Positions 1-10,274 of a stretch of 64,000 nt of DNA are shown piece by piece. The stretch's first letter is position 1; every line of letters begins with the position of its first letter. The stretch is from Acanthaster planci. Lineage: Eukaryota > Echinodermata > Asteroidea > Valvatida > Acanthasteridae. The notes under the pieces are model-generated. The model worked only from the letters and a program-made list of their open reading frames with translations, had not been told where the DNA came from and ran no database searches. The stretch lies in the NCBI RefSeq assembly GCF_001949145.1, contig NW_019091580.1, positions 112,998 through 176,997 on the forward strand, read 5' to 3'. Both the position numbers and the translations under genes were made by a program.

Positions 1-1359
1 GCGATGCACCCACAGATCGTGGCCCATGAAGTTGGCTAGAATTTCAAGCTGATGTTCCTTTAATGCAAGAATTTGTGATGCAGTTGCTACATGTTTATGG
101 AGTTTGGTGGACCGGATGCTGGATGCATTGTCAAGGCCAGCCCTATCTTCATATGCCCTTAAACAGCCACTCCCTCGTATGTGGCCTCTCCCGCCATAAC
201 AACACCGTGCGAACTAGAAGTTGTTGTCTTGGGCTACTCCAGCTTTATGTCTCTTGGCGACAAGGGCATTCAACCATGCTACTGCCTCATTGCTTAGAAG
301 CACGAGAACAGTTCTGCCTCTCTTGCTGACTATTTCGACAACACGGAACATCTTGCACAGCTGGCGTTCTAAATCACTCAACAGGCATTCCCCTTCCAGT
401 TTCTCGGTGCTGTGCTTGTGGAAATCTTCAAGTTTCATCTTTGAAAACTCCCCCTGCCTTCTTCGGTTGAACATGATGAGGTGGCACAGACTGACCTCAT
501 TCAATTTCTGCCAAACTGGCCTGATTTGTCTGCCCCGAGCACCCTGCAGGAGTTGAAGTTCCCAGTTGCCAGCTTCATGAAGGAACGACGACAGGTGGAC
601 TACATCGGCATTTGTCGGGAGAATGGTAACTTTGGTGAAGCTGGCAATATCGTGGATGGCCTTCACAGTATCAGAAAGGTGGTGCGGATGGACAAATGAT
701 TCGAGTGATACATTTGGTTGCCAGGTGTTCTTTCTGAGTTGTATGATGAGTCAACCCAATTCATGTACCTGTTACGGATGTAGCCATGCTAATCTACATT
801 GTGCCCTAGTTTCATGTATTCACGCTCGGCTAATTCAACAATCAACGTGTCATTCTTGACTACCAAAGCCACCTCATCTCTCTTCATTGGACAAAGAACG
901 CCAACAGGAGGTTTCAACAAATCACTCCACCCACATGAGCCCTCTTACCGATGCTGTCAGTCTGTGTAGTGGGTGCTGGCTTCAAAGGGCACATGTGTCG
1001 CCACAAATCAGTATGCACATGACAACCGTACCAATATACGCATGGTCCATATGCATGGGGAGATACCTTGTAATTTGGCCTGTACCCAGTAATGAGCACA
1101 CCACGGTGATCGCGATGACTTCTCTTTGTTCCTTGTGACATGACTGGAGATGACGGGGGAGCTTGGCCTGAGGTACATAGCAGTAAATGCAGAAGTGTTT
1201 CTTGTCCCATTTCCTGCAGCCAACCTCATTACTGGTTTGCATTATGGTCACACTACAGTTCTCCTGGACGTCAGACGTGTCATCACTTGGAGCAACAGAT
1301 GTAGTAGGCCTACTGCTGGAACCGGTGGACGAATCAGCCATACTGTCCAAACTCTCCAC
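1..1359 (-). pseudogene. Broken zinc-finger / tyrosine-recombinase-like gene, cut by window edge
   Basis: Read on the minus strand from about 1359 down to 1. A Ser/Thr-rich N terminus is followed by a C2H2-like segment (FCIYCYVPQAKLPRHLQSCH) near 1180-1240. A second Cys/His block lies near 950-1020. The stretch VLCPMKRDEVALVVKND (about 900-850) and an ELG-LIIQLRKN block (about 745-720) lead into a 150-codon open stretch (666-214) with a KRGRTVLVLL motif. After one stop codon at 216-214 the same frame continues to the edge with SIRSTKLHKHVAT (about 114-76) and LANFMGHDLWVHR (about 39-1). That L-x3-H-x2-AT ... MGH order matches the C-terminal core of tyrosine recombinases; the nucleophilic Tyr would lie just outside the window. 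At least three frameshifts (near 920, 790 and 750) and extra stops make it a relic. Similar ORFs occur in many invertebrate genomes, but I cannot name the family. A Crypton-like element or a domesticated recombinase are both possible. Confidence 0.6.
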
Positions 1360-4300
1360 TTACGGTGGACGGGCCAGCTGGCAAGAAAACCAATTGAACA
1401 TTATTTTCATTACACAGCCTGTCTTCTTTTAATTTGGTATGGACTGGTGGTGGTGGTGGGGGGGGGAAAGCAGGTATCGGGGCTCCAAAGAGACACATCC
1501 ACCCAAACCCCCTTCAAAAAAACCCATTTTGAACACAATTAGGCCTAGAACCACCACATACTGACAACAGAAAAGTCTTGACTTGTGGCTGGAAAAATGT
1601 GCTGCAGGAACCTGTTCAACTGGATTATGTGACTGACCTTTTTGGACTGCATGCGTATACCTATTCCACTGGCACATTCACTCTAACAGGGGTATAAGAT
1701 CTACATTAGCCTGTCAACAACATGGGGGGGGGGTGATAGCAGCCGTACTTTAACCACGTTTTAACTAGTAGTATTGTTCTAGCCAGCACTGGGACCATGA
1801 ATTTAATGATGTAGTAAACCGTACCAAGATAGGGTCTGGTCATGCTCAACATTCTACTTCAAATTAAATCGTTTTTACTCACCATATTTTCCACTCGAAG
1901 AAATCTACATCTCAGAACGGCTACAGAAGTCCACAGGTGTGATGGCAAAGTGACGCTATGATGCTTTTGGACAGTTTGGAGGCTTTTAAATTTGTTAGGG
2001 TTATGCGTCCCCTGCACTTGACGACATTTATTGTGCTCAGCAAGAGAGCTGCTAGAGAGGGCGCTATTCCATCCAGGGATGTGCCGAAACTGTCCATTTA
2101 GAGCGGGTGTTTTTAAATTAAATTAAATTAAATGTTAAATGAGTACACCTTAAATACACTTAAATTGCCAGACATTTGTTTCTTTCAAATCTAATTCACC
2201 AATAACAGACTTTTTGGGGCACTATTGCATCATTCAGCATGGGGGGAGGATGTGGGAAGATCAACGCTTCAGGCCTGATGCATAATAATTTAGGGGGCAC
2301 CCAGTAAATAAAGTCCCACTGTGGCAGGTGATAAATTCCTCTACTTCAAACATCTTTTAACAAAACTCACAACTCTAACAGGTGTTCAGTCTGCATAGAA
2401 AAATGCTGATCAGCATGTCATGATTCAGTTTTCTTTCAATTTTCAGTTGGTTAATGACCTTTGGGGAAATTCTCACCCGGAGCAGACCACCCCTAAAATG
2501 GAGGATATTTTTTTTAAAAGAATCCTTCTGCAAAACGGCTAAACAGTGCCACATCCAAATTGCTCAGCAAAGGAAGCTCTAATTCCAGGTAAGAGGTTCA
2601 GTGCCTTATTTCTTCAACTCCCTAACTGATGACGGATGAAAACTAGTTATGCGAGCTAACCTCAGGATTCGTCTTTGAACATCTGGAGGAGTTGTTCAAA
2701 AGTCCAGACTTGACCCCAGTCCTAGACACCATAGTGAGTGGTGGAGATAGGCAGTGCGAAATAGCTAACCTTCAGGAGAATCCACCTCGGATTTAGGTAC
2801 ACTTTCACCGGAAATATAAAGAAACAGCTTGGCAAAAACTTTTACTTCATGTATGGGGCCTGTGAATGTCCTCAATTGAAACACAAATAGGTCACGTGTG
2901 CATAAAAATGCATATGAGCCTGTGTGCACATTTGTGAGTGGTAAATTCCCATCAAAGGGACCATCGTTGCTGAGTACACCCTCTCTTGTTCCTGATTGGC
3001 ATGGATTGACTTCATGTGTGAACAAAAGTATCTTAAGACAGGTGAGGGAACAGTATTCTGAGTACATGTATTTCTTTCGGAAGATGTTTAAAGTGATCAG
3101 ACAAATACATGAGTTTTGACTTTCACTCCAACTTATACATTACCATTCATCTGTGAGTATAAAAATGCATTGGTTCGCCAATGTCAATAAATCCTTGTGT
3201 CAACAAACCCAGTCTTGTTAATGTTTATTAAACAGGGTCTGTGCTTATCAAAGTTTAGCCAGGCTTCCCTCCTACATGTATGTACACACAATGCATTAAG
3301 AACCCACAGGGAAGGTGAAGAAACCAATCTTAAAAGTTTAACCAGTCTAGCGGTGACTGCACTTTACTGCTGGGGAGGTTCCAATCTCGGCTTCACTTCT
3401 GACTTTGTTTCAAACATGATTAGTGACATTGCAGGCCTGTTACAAAGTTAAAATAGCTCTAAAAATAGCGCAAAAGTGCACAGTTCAATATTGCTCAAGA
3501 AAAGTACAACTGTTTCAGAGCTGAACTCACAAAAATCAGGGGTAAAAGTAAAGGACTAAATGGCAATTTCAAACTCACCCAGTATAGCAAAATTTCATAG
3601 CTACTGCACAAAAGGTCACTTACTACGGTGTATACATGTATACAGCTATTGTTTTGTACTACATTCATTACTTTTGCATAATAAGCAACCATTCATTCAC
3701 TTTTTCAAAGGAAAAACAAAGTTGAAAGAAAATCAAAAGTTTATTTGTTTAATCAGTATTTATTAGCAGAGCACAAATATTTAACCCATTTTTTGTAATA
3801 TGTGAGGATTTATGAGAGCTAAGGTGTGTCCTTCATTCTATTTCAGAGAATAATCCCAAATGAAAGAATAAACCCAAATGGGAGGAAGAAACAGAAAGAT
3901 ACATTTCTTACCATCATGACCTATTCCATAGAAATGTGTACACGTACACATACAAAGAAATATGTTCATGTATATGTTTTAACTGCCAACTTTTTCATTT
4001 TAGATTTCATTTAATGCAATCATATTACATCAGGTACCTGCACTTGGAAAATTTGTGAAGAATCCCAAAAAATAGGTCCTTGGGCTGTGTTCAATAATTT
4101 GGTCATAGTTTGCATAAGAAAAAAAAACAAGGTGAACTCTTTGTTTTAATGTGTCAATCAGTTTGGCATCCTGATGAAAAACAACAGTCAGTGTGGGTGT
4201 GACTCTAACAACTTGCGCTGAGTTTGTTGGGTTGGGTCACATGAATACTGTAAATATGTTTTTCCTTCACAGACGACCTACATTTTGTATTGCTGACCAC

Positions 4301-5117
4301 ACTTCTCCTTCATTAACACAATCTGATTCAGTTTGTCAGTGTGTGTGGGAAATATACAAGTACTGAATTTCAAACATCAGTGAAAACAATCTCATTATTA
4401 AAACTGGAAACAAAGCTTGAGTCAATACTCCCTTTCCATTTCATACTTGCCCAAATAAATATTGGAACTGGACAGGGCCAGTCAAACATATTACTAAGTT
4501 TACGAAAAATATTACAAAAGCAAGATATGAATTTTCTTTCAATACTAAAAAACTGACTAATACATGTATTTCAGAGAATGTTTCAGAAAAACCAACATAC
4601 ATCTCTTCTCTTCTGATTTAAAATCAGATTTACCCAGTACAGGACAGAGGTCATAAACATTATATTTGTTTAATTTGTTAGAACAGTAGCAAATGCATCT
4701 TAAAACAAAGTCATCCCCTATTATGTGTCAAGTATTCATTCAGATCGACCTTTGAATGCAATAAAATACACAATACATTTATCTATGTACATAATTAATA
4801 CAGGTGATTCACAGTAGTCCCCCTCCAAGTGTTTGCAATGCCTCGGACAATCATAATGAAAGCGCGAAATCTGTCAACCCTTTCAAAATGTGCATTGGGT
4901 CAACAGATTTCATGCATTGCAATTGGCCAATGCGTTGCAAACTCTTGGAGGCATGCTCTTGTGAAACACCCATATTCAGGATACATTTCCAGAGGACTTT
5001 CAGGCAGCTGTTTTAAGCACACAGATTTGGAAAGCACTGACTTTTTTTTCCCTTTTTACCGGTCAAAGTCATGTTCATGCACATGTTTATGTACGTAAAG
5101 TGGGCACTGAATACAAA
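1360..5117. other. No gene recognised (1.36-5.12 kb)
   Basis: The stretch is AT-rich with short G runs (for example near 1445-1467 and 1724) and a TTAAA-type simple repeat near 2117-2137. Open frames are short and show no recognisable protein motif or paired splice sites. TACATGTA-type palindromes are frequent. Nothing else supported. Confidence 0.5.
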
Positions 5118-5260
5118 GTAGAGAATAGTGCTAACTACAGTGTACCTTATGCACCAGGCTTTAGTACATCATCAATAATTTTTCTGATTTAAATTTCAGA
5201 TATGTGTGATCATTGTTCATTGTGATTAAACAAGCAATACGTTGATGAAACAAAGAGTCA
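5118..5260 (+). repeat. Probable 5' LTR (right part) of the gypsy relic
   Basis: Matches 8749-8886 imperfectly. The clearest shared blocks are GGCTTTAGTA, AGATATGTGTGATCAT, TGTGATTAAACAAG and GATGAAACAAAGAGTCA. Both copies end at the same CA dinucleotide. The left edge is an estimate. Confidence 0.6.
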
Positions 5261-5298
5261 GGGGACTAGAACTACGAGGCCAGATTTGAACCGCCATC

Positions 5299-6262
5299 AT
5301 GCCCAAGGTCAAAAGCTCTGTCTTGAGCTGTGACTATGAGACTGCTGACGTCTCAGACTGCATCTTAGTGAAACTGCTTGATCTGTACTCTTCATGTCAC
5401 AGAATCCCAGCAAAGCCCAGAAACGCCACTGCCTCTGCCAAAGTTGAATGGCTGGGACGGCCCACAGTTACCAGTACTTGCACCAGTGATGAGTGGACTT
5501 TACTTCCTAAGACGATTGGACAAATACGCAACAGCAACTCAAATCGCCAGCAAGGACAAAATCATGCAGTTGTTGGAATGCTGTGATGACGGCTTTCATA
5601 ACATGCATAAATATGTCACACGCCCTGCTGGGGACATCTTAACAGATAAGGATGAAGCACAAGTCCTTGCAACTATGAGAAAGCTGGCTGTACATGAGGA
5701 GAACCCAATGGTTTGCTCACATAGCACTAGGACAGAGACGAACCAATCAGATCAGTAGCTGCCAGAATCTGAGGTCAAGCCAGTATATGCCACTTCTCAG
5801 AGGCAAGCCCTAATTGCAACACAAGAGTAGACTACACAGATTCCATCCTCAGACATGTTCTGTCCCCCAACTGGCTGACCCGGAAATCCAACTGAACTTC
5901 CTTGGAGATCCAAACCAGGCCATGACCCTCGAACAGGTAGTCCAGTTTGTCGAATCCAAGGAGACAGGCAAATGGTCCGCCCAACACCTCCATCAACCGC
6001 AGACATCCCAAACTGCCAGCAGTGCCTACAGGAAGGCATGGAGACTTGAACACAAGCGCAGCGACACAGAAGTATGTGGCTATTGTGGCAACAATGACCA
6101 TGGAGTGAAAGCATCACCATGAGTAAGGAAGTCTGAATGCCCCACTTACAACCACACCTGTACCCACTGCAAGTGCCTGTACCACTTTGACTACATGTGC
6201 TGAAGTAAAGACAAACTGAAATGGTGGCAACCCCAAAAGACATCCCAATCACCAAATACCCT
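5299..6262 (+). pseudogene. Gag remnant of the gypsy relic
   Basis: Frames at 5378-5758 and 5814-6122 contain LRRLDKYATATQIASKDKIM, then LGDPNQAMTLEQVVQFVESK, a phrase typical of gag of metazoan gypsy elements. CGYCGNNDHG follows, and after a frameshift near 6122 there is CTHCKCLYHFDYMC; both are Cys/His nucleic-acid-binding knuckles. Gag packages element RNA into particles. The frame is interrupted at least three times, so no full-length Gag can be made. Confidence 0.65.
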
Positions 6263-6304
6263 GAAGATTGAAGATGAGGTCCAGATATACAACAAAACAA
6301 AGCC

Positions 6305-6730
6305 TACTTACCTTGCAACTGATTGGTCAAACTCAGGAATTGGTTTCTGATTACTGCAAAAGCACTGTGACTGCTGGAGCACAATGCCATTTTGTTGCCG
6401 CACGGGATAGAAGATTACCTTAATAGCTGGCAGCCAGTTTACTCATGCAGCTGAGTCACGCCATTTCTCAATAGAGGGTGAAGCCCTTGCAGTTGCAGAT
6501 GCCCTGGACATGGCGATATTCTTTGCAGTGGGCTTTCATGACCAGATAGTAGGTGCAGATCACAAGCCTCTTGAAAATCTTCATGAACCGCTCACTAGAT
6601 GCCATCTCCAACACTAGACTCTGCCACATCAAGGAACAGACACTATGTTACTGCTTCCACATTGTACATGTCCCAGGTGTGACGCACAAGGCTTCAGATG
6701 CTGTGTCCTGCCATCCAGTTAGCCCCAACT
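6305..6730 (+). pseudogene. RNase H remnant of gypsy pol
   Basis: The translation gives LATDWSNSGIGF, then HFSIEGEALAVADALDMA and GADHKPLENL, then CHIKEQTLCYCFHIVHVPGV near 6619-6678. This is the RNase H order of Ty3/gypsy pol: DWS with its catalytic Asp, EGEALA, DHKPL and the connection to integrase. Frameshifts separate the parts. No YVDD-type reverse transcriptase motif occurs between Gag and this segment. Confidence 0.65.
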
Positions 6731-6885
6731 TCCAGACATGCTACATCTGCACGTACATGTAGCAATGCTGGCCAACTTCCGACAGCTCCCCCAATTGGTG
6801 ACAAATGCATTTTATTCTTCAACAAGACATCAGATCCTCAAACATAGCCTCCCTTGACCAGCTTCAGTCCAACACTTGAGATCAG

Positions 6886-7990
6886 ATGCATTTGCTTACA
6901 TCTTTCATCAAGTCTGGCTTCCCATGGCGCCACCATGAACTGCTTCCTCTGCTATGTGAATATTACCAGTTCCGTGGGCACTTATACATAGTCAATGGTG
7001 TCAATCTTTACAAGGATCAGGTAGTGACACCACCCAGCCTTCGTGCTGATGTCCTCTCAGCCCTCCACACTGCCCACCAATGGGCAGCTGCTATGATGGC
7101 AAGAGCTGAATCATCTGTGCTCTGGCCTTGCATCACCATGGCGATCATCGAGACTCACCCATCTTGTAATCACTGCAACCACATGGTACCATCACAACCT
7201 ACCGGTAGTGCCCCTGCAACCCCTCCAGTACTACCCATGTACCCTTTCCAGAGCATATGCTCTAATGTCTTCAGCTACCAAGGTCCCAACTATCTAGTCA
7301 TTGTCAACAGGGTATTCTAATTGGCCCATAGTAAAGAGGAGCTCCAATGGTACAAAAGGCCTCATTGACATTCTCCACTGAACCTTTATGATATATGGTG
7401 ATCCTCCCTGATGAGCTGTCATCTGACGGTGGTCCTGAATTCACCTCCTGTTCCTGAAAGCTTGGGGTGTGGCATCAGCCTCGAACTCTTCTGTTGCCTT
7501 TCCACAGAGCAACTGCACGACAGAAGCAGGGGTAAAGACAGTCAAGCACTTACTGACAGACAACACAGGCTCCACAAGACAACTACACACTGTCACTCCA
7601 ATGTGCCATCCTTTCATACAGAAACACCCCTGACCCAGACACGAAAATCTCTCTAGCTACGTGTGTGTTCGGCAGACCAATTAGGGATTTCATTACCATC
7701 CCTCCAGGAAGGTACCTTCCTTACGTCAAATGGAGGAAAATGTTGGCAACCAGGGAAAAGGCACCGTCTCCCACCCTTGATCATGAAAATTCAGAACCAA
7801 ACTGGCCATCACCCAAACAAGTCGGACAAAACTGTCACTGAGGTTTGTCAATTTGATCAATATGTCATTTCTGTCAATGGTTCTGGCCTTTGTAATTGCA
7901 AATTCCTCAGGAAGTTCACTCCATACCAGAGCCTCCCACCTCGATGCACCCTGATGGACGATAGGTGACGCCAGCCCAACATACCCTCAG
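6886..7990 (+). pseudogene. Integrase remnant of gypsy pol
   Basis: The frame at 6886-7320 contains the zinc-binding HHCC module: LHTAHQWAAAMMARAESSVL, then CNHCNHMVPSQP, and the start of the core (YPFQSICSNVFSYQGPNYLV). The core continues in shifted frames with GVKTVKHLLTDNTG near 7530-7570 and FGRP-like and REKAP-like positions around 7665-7780. NRKFLRKFTPYQ-like wording near 7895-7935 marks the C-terminal side. Integrase would insert the cDNA. Stops near 7318, 7375 and 7655 break it. Confidence 0.65.
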
Positions 7991-8748
7991 TGGCACCACG
8001 TCCACCCTTGGTCTAAGTTCCCACCAATGCCTCAGCGCAGCCTACTGTGGGACACTGCGGTGACCAACCTACCCTACCCCCATGCCTCAGCCAACCACAC
8101 CGACTCATTCTCCTTCATTCCCCTACACCACCAATGCTGCAGTGCCCTCCACCTACAGCACCACACTCTAGGGGTTCCCCCAGCCCTACACCTGGCATGT
8201 CATCAGAAGATACAGGAAAGCATGGAAACATGGAGAGGTCACCATGCCCAGAGCTGCCTTGTGATGATGGATCCCGTGATCGACCGCTTCCTCGGATGCT
8301 GGCTAGGCTTCAACAAACCTGGGCACAATGAGGCACCTGCCAATTCATCAACAGCAGACCCTGAACCTTTTCCAGCTTTTCACCCTGCAACTCAAACTTC
8401 ACAGCACCATTCCACAAAGCACAAGTGAAAAGGACACTACATCAATGCAACGCAATGACAATGCAAACGCGTGCATTTAGGTGTTCTGCATTTTGAAGAG
8501 TTGTTTAACGTTTTATCAGTGTTTTGGCATTCTAAATACTTTTTTGAATTTTACGAGTTGTTTTGCATTTTGTGATTAATTCTACTTTTGGACAGCTACC
8601 ACCAGATCTACCATTGGTACATCCTTCAAAACCATCATCATGGAATACTAACTTTATGTTATCAGTCTCCTCAGCCTTTTGCTCTTCCGATAAGTGTCTA
8701 CTTGGACTGGTGGACACAATATACAAAGGCTTCCATAAACTTGGGGGG

Positions 8749-8886
8749 GATAGAAAACAGTGCCAACCACAGCCTACCTTTTTCACTGGGCTTTAGTATA
8801 GCATGGTTTTGATTTATTTTTAGATATGTGTGATCATATTGTTAATTGTGATTAAACAAGTGATCCATTGATGAAACAAAGAGTCA
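8749..8886 (+). repeat. Probable 3' LTR of the gypsy relic
   Basis: Partner of 5118-5260, ending at the same GAGTCA. It follows the G-rich tract at 8741-8747. The divergence visible by eye suggests an old insertion. Confidence 0.6.
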
Positions 8887-9553
8887 CAAACATTGAAACA
8901 CAAACCGCATTAATACAAATTCTGGTTTAAAGCAACTATGGCCTCAACTTTGCTATATATGTAGATGTACATTTATAGTATGTGCACAGTGTATGAGACT
9001 GGCTGTCCTGATACAAAATTTTGGTACAAGTAACATTCTGGAGAGTAATATTTTCGCTTGTTCTAGCAGTGTTCATGTTAAGGACAGTCAACTGTATTTG
9101 GTCAGTGCCAACCTCATTGCAAAGTACACAAATTTGTGAAGCAATGTTCCAAATGTCAGCAGCTCCACAACACTGGCACATGCTCTCCGTCCAGATAGAA
9201 GGTAGTGCAAACAATACTGTTTTTTAAACTGAACAATTACGTTTGAAGGTTGTCCTTCAGTAATATTTCATTGCTGCTGAGTGTTTCACCTTATTTTGAG
9301 TAAAAATATGTCTAGAGCAGTATGTGGCTGTTTTATTCACAATGGTTGAATTAAAAAACATATTAACATAATCCAGGTATATTGGTTGTACAAGCACACC
9401 CCTGGTGACCTAATTATTAAATCTGAAAGTCAGAACATCAGTGACAGGTAACATTTATAGATACAAACAAAACCCAATACGGCATGAGATCATGAAATAA
9501 TACTTGACATGTTGACATTAAACATACTGTTCCACTGATATCTATTCTGAATT
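8887..9553. other. No gene recognised between gypsy relic and phosphatase 3' end
   Basis: AT-rich sequence with short unrecognised frames. A second TTTATT (AATAAA on minus) lies near 9330 and could be a more distal polyadenylation signal for the gene to the right. Confidence 0.4.
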
Positions 9554-9559
9554 TTTATT
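9554..9559 (-). promoter_or_regulatory. Candidate polyadenylation signal for distal terminal exon
   Basis: TTTATT on plus is AATAAA on minus, about 530 bases past the stop codon at 10087. It would give a normal-length 3' UTR. It was chosen by position only; no transcript evidence is available. Confidence 0.3.
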
Positions 9560-10086
9560 TCAATGGCTGTCAAGTTTTCTCTTGAGATTTCAACAACATT
9601 TTCACATGTGCTCCTTAATCTTGCAAGTCTAGAACTTGCTAGTCTTCCTTGGACATACCTGAAAACCATTCCAATTTAATCAGAACTGTTTCGATATTTA
9701 AGTTTTAATACAGCGAAAAAAAGAGGGTGCTATCTGCTTCATAAAAATGGCAGTTATTATGTGTGTACATGAACATACACTGTCAATACATGTAGCTTTT
9801 TTCGCACAGCTGCATATTTTGCCATTTAAAAAAATGGGCCCTTGGTTTGTGATATGGTCATTTCAATTTCCGACCACCTAATGTTCGCAGGTACACTAAG
9901 TCTTTTAAACACAAATGGCGAAGACAAATCCGTCAAAGTGCTGTTTTAATTTTCAATAAATAGTCACTGTGGAACAGAAATCAAGTTCTGCTCAGTTGAG
10001 AGTCGAAAGACTGAATGCTTAGAATTAACAGGTAAGACCTGAAAAGATAAAGGAAAATCAGGTTACCTAATCTAGTTGCTGGCTGG

Positions 10087-10274
10087 TCATGTATCGAAGA
10101 CTGATTCATCTTCAGAATCAGTGCCCACATGACCCAGGAGTCGGAAACTGATTGGCTGCATACGACGTGCCTTCAGCAGCAGTTTTCTCCGCCGGGTACC
10201 GATGAAAAGGACGATGACCATGGCAATAGCAATGACGACCGCAAGCAGTGAGGCACACACAACCAAAATCCAGC
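10087..10274 (-). CDS. ACP2-like: Acid phosphatase terminal exon 10b: membrane segment and acidic tail
   Basis: The acceptor TTTGTATTAG precedes GC, which completes the Gly386 codon begun in exon 9. Residues 387-411 are a strongly hydrophobic helix ([20 protein letters not shown] and on), followed by the stop-transfer cluster TRRRK. The cytoplasmic tail contains SFRLLGHV and DSEDES. Mammalian lysosomal acid phosphatase has a GYRHV sorting signal in its short tail; FRLLGHV sits in the comparable place, though with Phe instead of Tyr. The acidic serines resemble casein kinase 2 sites. Endosomal sorting through this tail is an inference. This exon is farther from exon 9 than its alternative. Confidence 0.85.

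Larger units (their letters stand above)
5118..8886 (+). mobile_element. Ty3/gypsy LTR retrotransposon relic, protease/RT deleted
   Basis: Near-matching ends frame the copy: about 5118-5260 and about 8749-8886 both run from an AGTGC-type block through a shared GGCTTTAGTA segment to AAACAAAGAGTCA. Inside, on the plus strand, are a gag region (about 5300-6260), an RNase H remnant (about 6305-6720) and an integrase (about 6890-7990), followed by a chromodomain-side tail. A G run at 8741-8747 just before the 3' repeat resembles a polypurine tract. Gag runs almost directly into RNase H near 6300, so protease and most of the reverse transcriptase are missing. Stops and frameshifts are scattered, so the copy is dead. 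It lies beyond the 3' end of the phosphatase gene on the opposite strand. The left boundaries of the LTRs are uncertain. Confidence 0.75.
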
